From: Bimastos eiseni
Lineage: Eukaryota; Annelida; Clitellata; Crassiclitellata; Lumbricidae
Reading direction: 5' to 3'
Assembly: GCA_959347315.1 (NCBI GenBank)
Contig: OY365810.1
Span: 27,294,585 to 27,358,584, forward strand
DNA length: 64,000 nt
Made by a program: the position numbers and the translations under genes. The notes beneath the pieces are model-generated. The model made no database searches. It saw only the letters and a program-made list of their open reading frames with translations, and had not been told where the DNA came from. This document shows, in pieces, positions 1-9,904 of the stretch. Numbering within the stretch: position 1 is the first letter of the stretch; the number at the start of each line of letters is the position of its first letter.

Positions 1-259
1 CACACATACAGTTTTCACTAGCCCATAAACTTGTTTAAAGAGCTCTAGGAAAATAATTTATATTTTGTCGAATACATAATATACCTGGGTAGTTGCATGT
101 GCAGTACAAGCATTAACATGCAGTCATGCACTTTATATATGTATACAGTATATCAGTATATAAACTTCTACTCTGTTCAAACATGCAGGGAATAATAGTA
201 ATGTTAATGCACTTTTAATGTGCTTCCTTAGTCACTCCTCAGAGGCAGTGTTGGGCATG

Positions 260-385
260 AGACCAAAAACCTCGAGACCAAGACCGAGAGGTCCAAGACC
301 AAGACTGGATGGTCCAAGACCAAGACCAAGACCGAGACCGATGGTTCCAGATCACAACAAAGACCAAGACCGATACTTTATTTAT
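260..385 (+). repeat. Left subterminal (AAGACC/GAGACC)n array
   Basis: Tandem variants of AAGACC, GAGACC and GGTCCAAGACC run from just inside the left end of the hAT-like element. The array is matched by a second one near the right end. Confidence 0.8.
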
Positions 386-904
386 AAACAATTCAACTTA
401 TTAAGACGCTAAAACGGAATAACACGCTTAAAAACATACAGTCTATTGCTGATTAATACTAATCTTAATAATGGTCCAGAAAACGGTTTTACCGGCCAGT
501 CTGAACTTTTGCGGGTTCAGCCGGAGAATATCACAATATAAATTACTTACAGCATACAATAGGTAAATACTTTAAGACATCTGAACAAGTAGATTATCGT
601 TCCGTTTGGATGGCGTACTCGTACTCAGAATTGAAGGTTAACAGTGTTTACATGTAGCTGACCACATAATTATTAGATTGTTCCAAAACCTTAAAATTTA
701 TTAAAGCAAATTTTGAAATGGCTGGCTCCGTTGCAAACGCATTTTTTTAGCCATAGTAACATGTATATATAGATGGTCAGCACACCATAATTCGATAACA
801 ATCATGTAAGGGATAAAGATCCAGTGTCTCTAATAATCGAAAATAACCGATAAATATAAAAAAATTGCTCTGATACGGCAAATGACCAAGAATGCTAATC
901 TAAG

Positions 905-1060
905 ACGGAGTCCAATCCCAAGACCGTTCTTTTAAGACCAAGACCAAGACCGACACATTCGAGACCAAGACCGAGACCAAGATCGATGCCTTTGAGACCA
1001 AGACCAAGACAGCAGTTTTCCGGTCTCGAGACCGTCACGAGACCAAGACCGCGGTCTCGA
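905..1060 (+). repeat. Right subterminal (AAGACC/GAGACC)n array
   Basis: Second array of the same hexamers, ending in GGTCTCGAGACC-type palindromes just inside the right terminus. Near the edge the motif appears in both orientations (GGTCTCGAGAC), giving small CGAGACC/GGTCTCG palindromes. Confidence 0.8.
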
Positions 1061-1204
1061 GACAACATCCCTGCTCCGAGGCATGTCCTGGAAACTGAAG
1101 TCAGTGCATTTAAATCTTCAAAATCTCTCAGTTGTAAAAGGATCAACACAATATACAACACAGTGATGCTGCAATTTCTCAAGAGAATATGATCACTAGC
1201 TGTA

Positions 1205-1290
1205 AAGACACTGTGTCGAAGATTATAAGCATCGCCCTCCTTTACCCCGGCTTGGGTCTGGCACCGCCTGAGAACACAGTGGCCGAGTCT
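1205..1290 (+). repeat. Dispersed repeat family 1, copy 1
   Basis: Shares ordered blocks with 16565-16658, 33979-34075 (inverted) and 53895-53986: an ACTGTGTGAT-like start, TAGCATCGCCCTCCT, CTTTATACAGGCTTGAGACTG, then GGCACTG and CAGTGG. This copy is diverged (tttaccccggcttgggtctg). No coding content and no clear tRNA promoter. Confidence 0.6.
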
Positions 1291-1299
1291 AAACAAGAC

Positions 1300-2040
1300 G
1301 ACGCCACCTCAGAATGACCACCTGGGTTGTGTCTGTAGGTAATTACAGACTGCAGACTAATTTTTATCAAACCAACCGTCATCTAACCAATTAACTCACC
1401 ACTGCATATCTTCACCATCCTCACCACCGTCCTGAACAATTTAAGTGAGTACATACCCCTACATGCGGACAATCAATCAAAGACTGATCATGACATGCTT
1501 CTTTATAATTCCTCAGATTCGGAATGTCCCTATGTCCCAGAATGTCATAATAACATGCAACATGGACTCTTTCTGAGGTGGTTCCAGACACATACATCGT
1601 GCCTTTCTGATGATTTCGACGACTGCCCTCTGCCGGCCAACTTCGTTCTGCTCGTGTCTTTTTCAACTCCATGACTTTAACATTTCGGAGCCAACACCTT
1701 CACCGATGGCGACATTTGGTCCGGCTTCTCTACCATCTCTCAGGCTGGGTTCGACTCACTCCAGATGACGTTTCCTCTGGAGTGACTTGCGCCGTTCATG
1801 GCTGAACTTTTCAACTAAATCGCCTGTCATTTTGTCATCCTTTTTGATTATGTTCATCTCGCATCCCAGCCCTATTTGCATTATTTTCTTTTCCTCATTA
1901 TTGCCCACCTGTGTGTGGATTCGATAAGAATGGCTGAAAATTAACACTTTCTTTTTCAAATTTATATATCTTTAAACTTTTATATAAATTGTATGTTTTT
2001 ATGTTTTCTCTTGTACCCATAGTGCGTTTGCAGACGGTAT
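1300..2040 (+). other. Interval leading into a putative retroelement 3' end; no recognised gene
   Basis: No protein similarity could be recognised on either strand, and the longest open frames are under 85 codons. It ends in a short tandem tail (ACTT)n, the usual appearance of a LINE or SINE 3' terminus, so part of it may be an unassigned retroelement. Confidence 0.3.
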
Positions 2041-2043
2041 TAA

Positions 2044-2066
2044 AGAATATACTTACTTACTTACTT
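2044..2066 (+). repeat. (ACTT)n tail
   Basis: The sequence tattaaagaatat is followed by acttacttacttactt. A simple tandem tail after an A/T-rich 3' end is typical of retroposed elements. Confidence 0.5.
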
Positions 2067-2484
2067 ATTCATATCAGCAGCCATGTTGGTTGTAGATTGC
2101 TGTCGACAGAGAACACTATTAATTTAATACAACACTCGCTTTCCTTATAACACAAACACCGAGAAAATGCAGTCATGGAGGTCGATAACATGAACTCTTT
2201 TGGAGCTGGTCCCAGACGTCATGGCCCTTATCTTTCCGCATATCTGCAGCCATGTTGGTTGCTGATTGCTGTCTGAATCATTTCAGTGGATTATTTTGTC
2301 TGGATGCAGAATTTGTCCCATAATTCTAGCAAGTTTCAACTATTGCTGTTGCTGAGTGCGCGTGCAGAAGTTACTGCTGTTTTCATCACGGATTTACTGC
2401 ATTTTATGTGGTTTTTGTCATATGTTATTATGACATTCTGCGAATGTAATGGTTCTCCTACAGAGAGGAGACGGAGCTCCACCG

Positions 2485-2738
2485 ACAGATTTGGGACGCT
2501 ATTCCACCTATACAGGAGGAAGGGTTCCACCTGCAGAAAGTAACAAGGTTCCACCTACAGAGGGCAAAGGGTTCCACCTGCAGAAAGAAACATGGTTCCA
2601 CCTACAAAGGGAGAAGGGTTCCAGCAGCAAAAGGGACATGTTTCCAACTATGGAGGGAAAGGTTCCATTTGCAGGAAGGGACATGATTCCACATACAGAG
2701 GAAAAAGGGTTCCACCTGCAGAAAGGAACATGGTTCCA
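2485..2738 (+). repeat. Minisatellite, ~23-bp unit (GTTCCACCT...)
   Basis: About eleven diverged head-to-tail units built on GGTTCCACCTGCAGAAAGG and GTTCCACCTACAGAGG variants, alternating in a ~46-bp higher-order pair. One frame stays open across it and encodes a repetitive Phe-His-Leu-Gln peptide, best explained by the repeat period and not by a gene. Confidence 0.75.
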
Positions 2739-2918
2739 GCTGGATTGTAAAGCCTCATAGCTACAGACCTAACTTCATACGCCTACATTGTCTATGTCAT
2801 AAAGAGGAAGCCATGAACCTGTTACAGCAAGGGCAAAGAGTCTTAGGAGTAGCACCAACCCTCAATCACAGAATATCTCAATGACCTACTGGTCAGAAGG
2901 TGGTGAATACCTGACCTG

Positions 2919-2961
2919 CACACATACACACACTCACACTCATACACACACACACACACAC
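2919..2961 (+). repeat. (CA)n microsatellite
   Basis: Interrupted CACA/CATACA tract with a terminal pure (CA)9-like run. Confidence 0.9.
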
Positions 2962-3289
2962 CTGGTGGTTGAAGGCATTTCTGGATGCCATGTCACCTTC
3001 ATCTTCAAGGTATCGTGAGACAACTGCATGACAATGGAAGCAAGTCATGTCACCTATCATTATTCCTCGATGAAAAAACCTCATTCTCTGATCTTGTTGT
3101 CATCATACATGTAGGTCAACTCTATTGGAGAATTCACTGCCACTGGTGAATATATTCAACTGAACTATGTTTTACCAACTGATTAATTTATATACTTAAT
3201 GGGATTATTTAGCCTCGTTTAAACTAGCTGCATTGTTCTGTTTCCTTTGTGAGGTTCTCAGAAGGTGCGATATTAATAGCCAAAAGCAT

Positions 3290-3305
3290 ACACATACACA
3301 CATAC

Positions 3306-3355
<50 letters not shown>

Positions 3356-3550
3356 ATGTATGTACAATGTTCTACACGCAAGCCAAATAGAAACATATAT
3401 GTATACATACACATACATACAATGTTGTGCATACATACCCACATAGAAACATACATGTACATACACATTACATGTACACACATACATACATACACATACA
3501 TACAAATACACATATTACATATATTACATCTTTATATATATATATATAAG
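3290..3550 (+). repeat. Compound (CATA)n/(TA)n microsatellite
   Basis: Starts as CACATACA, passes through a pure TA run (about 3306-3347), then TGTGTATG and long CATACATA stretches, and ends in TATATATA. All frames through it encode low-complexity His/Tyr/Ile peptides and are not genes. Confidence 0.9.
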
Positions 3551-3554
3551 ACAG

Positions 3555-3700
3555 GGATTCTGTCTGTCTGTCTGCGTGTTCTTGGCAGTCGATGCATTTG
3601 CACAGTTTTAGAGCAATTCCCTCCAAACCTACAACGTTGGCTCGGGGAACACTTGATACACGCAGTTCAGGGGTTCCTGAAACCCGCTCACGCCGTCTTC
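3555..3700 (+). repeat. Dispersed repeat family 6, copy 1
   Basis: A gattctgtctgtctg start and the block GCTCGGGGAACACTTGATAC followed by AGTTCAGGGGTT recur, diverged, at 4209-4310. The pair looks like two copies of an unassigned interspersed element. Confidence 0.5.
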
Positions 3701-4028
3701 CACGTCTCCCGGGGCAAAAACCTACGACGCACCCTCACACACCCATAAAAGCAAAGTTTCCTTCGTACACGTAAGCTTCCAGCGTTTACCTGCCACCACC
3801 AGCTGTCTGCCTGCCTGCCTGTCTCTCTGCTTTGTATAGGCATATAGAGTAGCCTAGCTGTCTGCTTAGTATAGGCGTATAATCATACGTGAACAATAGA
3901 GTACCCTAATCTGACACTGTGCACGCAACAGCAGAACTACCTGATCAGAGCTTGACTCCCCAGATTCGACCTGGCACCGGAACCGAAACCAGAGGATTGG
4001 CTATTGTGGACTGTATTTGGTATAGCGC

Positions 4029-4085
4029 GGGTGATTAAGCTGGTCTCCTTGACGTGGCTTTTGTGGGCGCTGAGAAATTTTCATG
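4029..4085 (+). repeat. Dispersed repeat family 2, copy A
   Basis: Matches the family core GTGAATAAGCTGGTT followed by CTTTTGTGGGCGCTG and AGAAATTTT. Other copies lie at 8433, 13485, 38509 and, diverged, 55376. Confidence 0.6.
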
Positions 4086-4208
4086 AATTTACATTGCGTT
4101 ACAATGCAAAGACTTTCGAAGAAATGGTCCATCTGAACAAGCTACGGTGAAGTCAAGTTTGCACAATTGGTCTGTACTATAAATACTATTTATTTACAAG
4201 TATATCTA

Positions 4209-4310
4209 GATTCTGTGTGTGTGTCTGTCTCTTCGTTTACATTTTTACAGCTATTCACTCGATCGCTCGGGGAACACCTCAGACACCTAGCTGAGGGGTT
4301 GGTGGATTGT
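4209..4310 (+). repeat. Dispersed repeat family 6, copy 2
   Basis: Carries gattctgtgtgtgtgtctg, then GCTCGGGGAACACCTCAGAC and AGCTGAGGGGTT, in the same order as the copy at 3555-3700. Confidence 0.5.
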
Positions 4311-4570
4311 TGAGAAAGAAGAGGAGTAAGAGGAGAAGGAAGTCGTAAGGAAGGATTATGGAGTAGGGGAAAGCAAAAGGGTGACCATGAGAAGAGGATG
4401 AGGAGTGTGAAAAGGAGGATGGGGTGGGAGGAGGAAGCGGTCAGGATAAGGTGAGAAGTTGAGGAAGGGAAGAAAGTTTGGAAAAGGTGAGTGAGAACAA
4501 AGAGTGAATATAAATTAGAGAAGACGGAGAAAGATAAGACGAATTATAGATGAGGAGGAGGGATTAGCTT
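4310..4570 (+). repeat. Purine-rich (GA/GGA) tract
   Basis: About 260 bp with very few pyrimidines on this strand (agaggagtaagaggagaagg and similar). It could form triplex or other non-B DNA, but no unit is conserved. Confidence 0.8.
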
Positions 4571-4752
4571 GAGGAAAGGTGAATTCTGCCAGACAGGCAG
4601 CCTTCTGCAGGGCTGCAGAGTCCCCACAGGCCAGTCAGGAACCACAGGCTGCAGATGCTACAAGAACAGGAATGCCTTCCCACAACTTGGTCCTCAATCA
4701 AGGTGCCCAATAATCCTCTTCACCCGGGCGAACGCCAGGTACCCCAGCTAGT

Positions 4753-4836
4753 ACGTACATATATACATGCATGCATACGTACGTACGTACACACTCACAC
4801 ACATACATACATACATACATACATACATACATACAT
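4753..4836 (+). repeat. Compound (ACGT)/(CATA)n microsatellite
   Basis: Contains acgtacgtacgtac followed by eight or more CATA units. It lies directly beyond the stop codon of the putative minus-strand exon at 4843-5042. Confidence 0.9.
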
Positions 4837-4842
4837 GCATAG

Positions 4843-5042
4843 CTATACGAGAGACAGCAAAGCAAGCCGCATCTGGATTTGATTAAGCAGTTGTATTTCT
4901 TGCAAATCAACCAAGCGCGGCAGCATAACTATAACGTCATCACCGCGCTTGACGAAGGGTTTCAAGTCGTAGATATGAGGTCGTCCAAGTGAAGCAACTG
5001 CTTGCATCCCCATTACATCACAATCTTTGGCCATCAGCATCT
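4843..5042 (-). CDS. Candidate terminal exon of a minus-strand membrane-protein gene
   Basis: On the minus strand an AG acceptor (gataagcag, AG at 5043-5044) precedes an open block of 65 codons ending in TAG at 4843-4845. If it follows the exon at 9573-9768, which ends in phase 1, the first codon is completed as GAG and the frame stays open to the stop. The peptide is not low-complexity. It contains SLGRPHIYDLKPFVKRGDD and VIVMLPRLVDLQEIQLLNQI, alternating hydrophobic and charged residues like a folded cytoplasmic segment. The polypyrimidine tract is weak. I do not recognise the family, and the link to the upstream exons is inferred only from strand, order and phase. A chance open frame or a TE fragment is the alternative. 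Confidence 0.3.
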
Positions 5043-5221
5043 CTGCTTATCAGTGAGTAATCCTGAACAGACTTTGTAGGTCAATATAGGTCTTCATGCA
5101 GCTGGCAATACATCACTCCAACCAATCATTGATGGTTCAGGTGTTCTTCCACAGCTGTCATATCGCAACGTCACCTGCCTCACATCAGTGGCTATTCTGC
5201 TTTGCACACTGCCCACATAAT

Positions 5222-5445
5222 TATTATTGTCGATTATTATTATTGCTATCATTATTTTTTATCAATATCATTGTATAGTATTGTTTTTGTATAGTATTAT
5301 TGGAAGTAGTAGTAGTATTTTTCATAAATTATTATGGCATAGTATTATCATTATTATTATTATCACTATTATTATAAAAATTATTGCATGATATTATTAA
5401 TAGAGTAATAATAAAAATAATAATCATTATTAATATTCTATTAGG
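5222..5445 (+). repeat. AT-rich (TTA/ATT)n region
   Basis: Degenerate ATT/TTA trinucleotide runs with no coding content. Confidence 0.8.
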
Positions 5446-5640
5446 TGCCACCAGCCAGTCAACAAATACCAATCGATGGATGTGAACAACTGTAATGAAG
5501 GACTACCATATACCTCAGTGTCCCTACCTAGTAACCATCTTAGAAGGGAGGAAATGAACCCATGCTCTCCATATTATAAAGAGAACACTTCCGAAGGCAA
5601 AGCAATTACCAATCAATCAATCAATCAATCAATGTGCCGA
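5446..5640 (+). mobile_element. Probable SINE/LINE 3' end with (AATC)n tail
   Basis: A ~165-bp complex sequence is followed by five exact caatcaat-type units (about 5611-5632). Short tandem tails after a unique body indicate retroposition. No tRNA A/B boxes were found, so the class is unassigned. Confidence 0.4.
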
Positions 5641-5904
5641 CAGTTAACTTGCGACACATAATCACGTGACACTTAAACAACGACACTTAATCTCGACGAT
5701 ACTTAATCTCGCGACATATAATCGCGCGAATATCAACAAATGATCACAAGAGAGTGCAGGAGGCGAATTTAACTTTGCAGCAGCCATGCAAGGCATATAT
5801 CACCTCCCAAATATAATTTAACTGACGCCGCCGCCTAGTGAACGGAAGGACTAGTCAACCCTGTGGAGTTGCTGAGAATGAACACACTCTCGTGCAAAAA
5901 TATT

Positions 5905-6125
5905 CAGTTTTTGCTAATATTTTGGCCAAAAATACGAATTCACTAATGAAATTTACAGGCACAAAACTAATTCATACTTGCACATAACGGCAAAAATTTA
6001 CTAAAATATTTCAAACAGAACAAAAGTTATATCACTTTTAATGAGTCCAACCACAATCTTTTTAATGCACAAAAAACATTTAAAGCAACAAAAAGTAAAA
6101 AACCGATTTTAGGAAATCACATCTT
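5905..6125 (+). repeat. Left terminal inverted repeat of the mariner-like element
   Basis: Pairs with 7004-7221 in inverted orientation. This is unusually long for mariner, where about 30 bp is usual. Confidence 0.8.
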
Positions 6126-6164
6126 AAACAATTGTCACAAAACAAACGTCATAGTGTTTCACAA

Positions 6165-6910
6165 CCTGTTTTCAATGTGTCCTCCACCAGTTGCCACACG
6201 AGCTTTGAGTCTTTTTGAAAAGTTTTTGATGGCCTTGTTGCTGGGTTCCAGAGGCAAATCTTACCATAATTATGAGCTTCAATGCAACCTCATCGTTTTT
6301 GACTATGGTCGCAGATTGTAGTATTTCTCAAGCATGACTCCCCACACGTGATAATCTAGCGGGTTCAAATCTGGAGAGCTATGGGCTTTTGAACCTTCTC
6401 AATGAAACGAGGGCAATTGACCTTGAGCCAATCTTGCGCAAGGCGAGGTGGTGCACTGTCTTGATGAAAGGTGAATCCAGTTGGCGGCAGATGCTTGCAA
6501 TCGGATGTGGAAGCAACTACCAACGTAATATGCAGCATCTACTTTGGCCATTTCATCAACAACATGCAGTTCACTTAAAATTTGCCACCAAAACAAACAC
6601 CAGCCGATACCCAAACATGTGGAGCAAACTGCTCGTGTTCAACGATAAATCGATCAGGTTTGACATCTGATTTCTTGCTGCTGGACCAAACACAGTTGTT
6701 TTGGTTGCTGATTGGAGGATTGAGGTAGAATTTCTTCTCATCCGTGAAGAACACACGCTTCGTGTTGTGAACCTTCAGCAGTGCTGAGGAGCTTTCAAGT
6801 GTCTTTCGATGCACTGCATCAATGATAATCTGCCCAGCGACACGACGGAAAGCGATGCTTATTTCCAAACTAGATCGACTAAAATTTAATGACGTCAAGG
6901 TGATGTCCAT
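6165..6910 (-). pseudogene. Mariner-family transposase, frameshifted and N-terminally truncated
   Basis: Reading the minus strand, the hallmarks appear in order but in different frames: FTDEKKFYLNPP (first catalytic Asp, about 6740), VWVSAGVCFGGK (about 6590), FHQDSAP (second Asp, about 6455), SPDLNPLDYHVWG (third acidic residue, about 6350), and KRLKARVATGGGHIE at the C-terminus (about 6200). This is the DDD catalytic core of Tc1/mariner transposases, which cut and paste DNA at TA sites. At least two frameshifts and several stops separate the blocks. The paired-type helix-turn-helix region expected upstream is absent. The flanking inverted repeats confirm an element-borne gene and not a host gene. 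Confidence 0.85.
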
Positions 6911-7003
6911 ATACGCTTGTAGCCCGTCTCATTTCTGAATAATAATAATAATAACAATAATAATATTAATAATAATGAAGTATGTTTTATGACAATTACT
7001 CGA

Positions 7004-7221
7004 GATGTGACTTCATAAAATTGCCTTTTGTTACTTTTTGCTGCGTTAAAAGTTTTTTGACCATCAAAAAAACCTTGGTTGGACTCATTAAAAGTGATAT
7101 ATTTATTGTTAGAAATATTTCAGTAAATTTTGACCGTTATAGGCAAATATGAATTCATTTTGTGCCTGCAAAACTTATTTTGTTAATTCCTACTATTGGC
7201 CGAAATATTAGCAAAAACCTG
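7004..7221 (-). repeat. Right terminal inverted repeat of the mariner-like element
   Basis: Inverted counterpart of 5905-6125, ending gcaaaaacctg. Confidence 0.8.
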
Positions 7222-7329
7222 ATGGGCTACTTTGTAATGGCCCAGCCTGTACGACGACTATGCAGTGAATTGATTCAAGGACAAAAACACTCCAACCTGT
7301 GAATAAACTATTCGTAAGTGTCTTAGTTT

Positions 7330-7885
7330 GAAATCGGATCAAATGACTTGCGGAGTTGATTCTTTCTTGGACAAATTGAATGGGGAGTTGATTCCATCTG
7401 GAACCAAATGACTGGATTCCTCCTTGGACAAATTGAATGGAGGGAGTTTATTGCTTCTATGTTTTTATAATAGGTAATAAAGCGTGCAACATAAATTATT
7501 TGGTCGTAGATATAGTGATGCATGATGTGAGCCAATACACTTGAATAATGAATGCAATGCAATTGGTCAATGCATATGAATGCAGAAATGACTAAATTAC
7601 TAATGCAGTGAAAGAGAGTTTTCTATGTCTTCTAATGACAACACTAACCCTAACCCTGTTCTTAACCAATACCTAACTTGACCATAACCGACCACAATGA
7701 TGCAAATTAGATATTAAATCTTGGCAAATACTTTCGAACCAGGTATTACTCTGCTGAATTTTTTCCAACACAGAAAATACTCTATAACAAAAACTGACCA
7801 ACTCAATTTGTCCTAGGAAGTACAAACTCAAAAAGTCCTTTGGTCCTAAAAGGAATCAACTCCCAATCCCCATTCAACATGTCCT
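7330..7885. mobile_element. Fold-back element with inverted ~100-bp arms
   Basis: The block GGACAAATTGAATGGGGAGT followed by TGATTCC at 7368-7395 (partly repeated at 7424-7445) returns in inverted orientation at 7798-7884 as GGAATCAACTCCCAATCCCC followed by ATTCAAC. GGACCAAATGAC/AGTCCTTTGGTCC and GGACAAATTGA also pair. The ~350-bp centre has no coding content. This structure fits a fold-back or MITE-type element. Target duplications could not be defined. Confidence 0.5.
7644..7660 (+). repeat. Short telomere-like motif
   Basis: Two adjacent CTAACC(C) units (actaaccctaaccctg) within the fold-back element, with a degenerate neighbour. Probably fortuitous, or a small interstitial telomeric insertion. 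Confidence 0.4.
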
Positions 7886-7914
7886 GAAGTTATTGATCAC
7901 CAACATGAGTGTTT

Positions 7915-8200
7915 TAGTCTTAGTAATAAAATATTATGATTTATGGTAGCAAAGGCTTTTGCTAAATCGAAAGACTTCCAACGTATATTATTTTTGTTTA
8001 TAGCTTCTGAGAGGTTGTCTTGCATGTCAAGTAGTGTCTTGTATCAAGAATGACTTGACTGGAAACCAGGTGAGATGGGAATAGCAAATTGTATTTCTAT
8101 AAATATGCTAAGTCTTATATGCATCAACTTTTCGTAGTATTTGGAGGAAAAAGGAAGGATAGATATGGGCCTGTAGCTGGCTACAGCTCCCATTTACCCT
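7915..8200 (-). pseudogene. LINE reverse transcriptase fragment (core motifs)
   Basis: The minus strand reads ISILPFSSKYYEKLMHIRL (about 8125-8180), then a degraded GFQSSHS-like block, then SFDLAKAFATINHNILL (about 7925-7975). These correspond to the ISLLP...KIFEK, GFR..HST and LDLSKAFDT(I/V)(D/N)H motifs of non-LTR reverse transcriptases in the Jockey/CR1/RTE group. In-frame stops and missing flanking domains show a dead fragment. No endonuclease region was recognised. It lies inside the inferred 9573-to-4843 intron. Confidence 0.75.
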
Positions 8201-8432
8201 TTCTTTAAAGATATACACTACCTTGGCAGATTTTTGAGCTTTGTTTTATCTCCAATGACCCATTGTGTTTGTGGTTTTATGTGTGTTAGGTGATGTTTCT
8301 CTTGATAAGATGCTATGACAATTGATGATTACAAATACAATTAATAGTTGCTATAGGCAGAAATGAAAAAATCACTAGGAAAATCTTTATATACACAAAA
8401 TTGAGAATCCCAAGGACTAATGCATTAATGCC

Positions 8433-8488
8433 GTTGAATAAGCCAGTTCACGCAACTGTGCTTTTGTGGGCACTGTAGAAATTTTGAG
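8433..8488 (+). repeat. Dispersed repeat family 2, copy B
   Basis: GTTGAATAAGCCAGTT is followed by GCTTTTGTGGGCACTGTAGA and AATTTTGAG, matching the family core. Confidence 0.65.
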
Positions 8489-8489
8489 A

Positions 8490-9318
8490 TAAGGATGTCC
8501 ACAGTGAGTTATCTTAATCATTATTGTAAACTCAAAAAGCTAAAATGCATTTTAAAAGTAAAATCGCGGGCACCAGCTTGTGCATGAGCACTGCCCCAAG
8601 TCAGAGATATCAAATGCAGATCCAATCTGGTTGCCATAAAGACAAGCAGTAAATATGTCACCTCTAGACCTCTGTAACCTAGGCTCGAATTGCAGATCCA
8701 TCATGTAAAATAAACATATATGGTATTGTAGGCATATTGTGATTCTGCCTTAACGATCTGTGTATATCTGACAATGGCCTCTGAAGCTTCACACAATTTT
8801 AATGGTAAAGGAATAATCCATGTTTACTTTTTCGTTATGTACTTAGGCCGAGCACTTTGTAAATCCCTAGAAAAGACAATATATACAGGAAAACAAAGGA
8901 TAGATTCGATCATACTGACAACAGTTCCGGGGAATAGATTAGCTTTTTAGTTGATCACCGTGATAATGTAGTTTTAACCTGGCTGAATTCGTTAACTCTG
9001 CTGAATTTCATTATCCATAGATGTCCCAGTGGCTCACAACATTCTATGGGGTATCTTGTGTGCTGTATTGGAGCCGCATATCACAGCATGGCTAAACAAC
9101 GGGTTGGCACTGAAACAGCTATACACAGGCGGATTGCAAGATCTATTAGAATTTAACAACCAGTCACCCTTATGCAAGTCAGCGATGCATATCTTTCGTT
9201 TCACTGTAATTTCATCCAGACACGCAACCAAGGCCATTACATAACACCAATGTGAAATGTCTTACTCGTGATTTAAAATCTGAAGGACGATTTCCCTTAT
9301 TGTCTTTGCTTCAAACCA
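8490..9318. other. No recognised feature
   Basis: Mixed-composition intergenic or intronic sequence. Open frames near 9030-9240 on both strands are short and show no splice context or recognisable product. Confidence 0.4.
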
Positions 9319-9572
9319 TCAGAAGATTCCATTGGGGTGATAGGAAGCAACATTAATGAAAACCGATTTGCAGTGTCTACGATGAACAGAAGAATTTGCG
9401 ATATACGGTCTGGAAAAAGACAGAATCCTGACAATAGCGGGCACTCCCAATGCTACGGACCTTCGTGAAGCACGATCCACATGACATGTCATGCAAATGT
9501 CTAACGTACAAATGTGGGCATCATGCCGCCAGTGTCTATCCGTTTTCATTAGTATCGGTTTTTGTTGCCTAC

Positions 9573-9768
9573 CTTCTGATCTTTGGTTGCCATCGGGCAT
9601 TGTTGTCGTCGTCGCATGTTCGTGAGACAACGAAGACTGAAGTCGGTTGCGAAAGTACTTCTTTTCGACGACAGCCACCACCACGCTAAGCAGGATGACT
9701 GCACCAGCGACAGCAACGGCGGTGCTGGCAACTAGCAGGACGTTTGTTGATTCCTGTTCCAATTGTAT
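9573..9768 (-). CDS. Candidate exon: transmembrane helix and juxtamembrane region of an unidentified single-pass protein
   Basis: On the minus strand the acceptor tgtgttattttcag (AG at 9769-9770) opens a frame beginning IQLEQESTN. The hydrophobic stretch VLLVASTAVAVAGAVILLSV continues as VVAVV, about 25 residues. The basic stop-transfer EKKYFRNR follows, then a polar segment. A good donor (GATCAGAAG|GTAGGC, GT at 9571-9572) gives a 196-nt exon ending in phase 1. Read without that donor, the frame continues to a TGA at 9319-9321, giving an alternative terminal exon of about 150 codons. The entry phase (0) matches the exit of the exon at 20124-20276. An N-terminal extracellular part and C-terminal cytoplasmic tail are the expected topology. 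The family is not recognised, and the linkage is inferred. Confidence 0.5.
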
Positions 9769-9904
9769 CTGAAAATAACACACTGATGGAATGAAAAAAA
9801 CCGAAAGGAGAGAAACAATAGGGCAGGATATTTAGCTATTTAACAGACACCTGCATGATTGTCACATGTCACATATACATGTCACATATACCGGCAGTAA
9901 TCAA

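Larger units (their letters stand above)
246..1073. mobile_element. hAT-like non-autonomous transposon with subterminal GACC arrays
   Basis: The left end CAGTGTTGGGCATGAGACC and the reverse complement of the right end (CAGGGATGTTGTCTCGAGACC) are related inverted termini. They are flanked by 8-bp direct repeats, ctcagagg (238-245) and ctccgagg (1074-1081), which match at 7 of 8 positions. An 8-bp duplication with CAG-starting ends is the hAT signature. Both subterminal regions carry arrays of AAGACC/GAGACC hexamers (about 260-385 and 905-1060), as expected for repeated transposase-binding sites. The interior (about 420-890) is AT-rich with no coding homology, so the copy is non-autonomous. Open frames over the hexamer arrays are repeat artefacts. 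Confidence 0.75.
5905..7221 (-). mobile_element. Mariner-like element with ~215-bp terminal inverted repeats
   Basis: The left end (CAGTTTTTGCTAATATTTTG) and the reverse complement of the right end (CAGGTTTTTGCTAATATTTC) begin inverted repeats that continue with moderate divergence for about 215 bp (5905-6125 and 7004-7221). Shared blocks include CAGGCACAAAA, AATTCATA, ATATCACTTTTAATGAGTCC and AGCAAAAAGTAA. A decayed transposase reading right to left lies between them. The expected TA duplication is not clear at the flanks (tt/at). The N-terminal DNA-binding part of the transposase is missing, replaced by (AAT)n at about 6938-6976, so this copy is dead. Confidence 0.85.

Noticed and set aside
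895..1296. A 133-codon minus frame rich in Gly/Leu repeats.
   Set aside because: It is produced by the GACC hexamer array of the hAT-like element and begins at a non-ATG codon.
2449..2760. A 103-codon plus frame with repeated Phe-His-Leu-Gln peptides, resembling a repetitive secreted protein.
   Set aside because: The ~46-bp period does not preserve a protein period, unit lengths vary between 22 and 25 bp, and there is no signal peptide or splice context.
3205..3748. Frames over the CATA/TA microsatellite giving His/Thr/Tyr/Ile-rich peptides.
   Set aside because: Low-complexity translation of a microsatellite on both strands.
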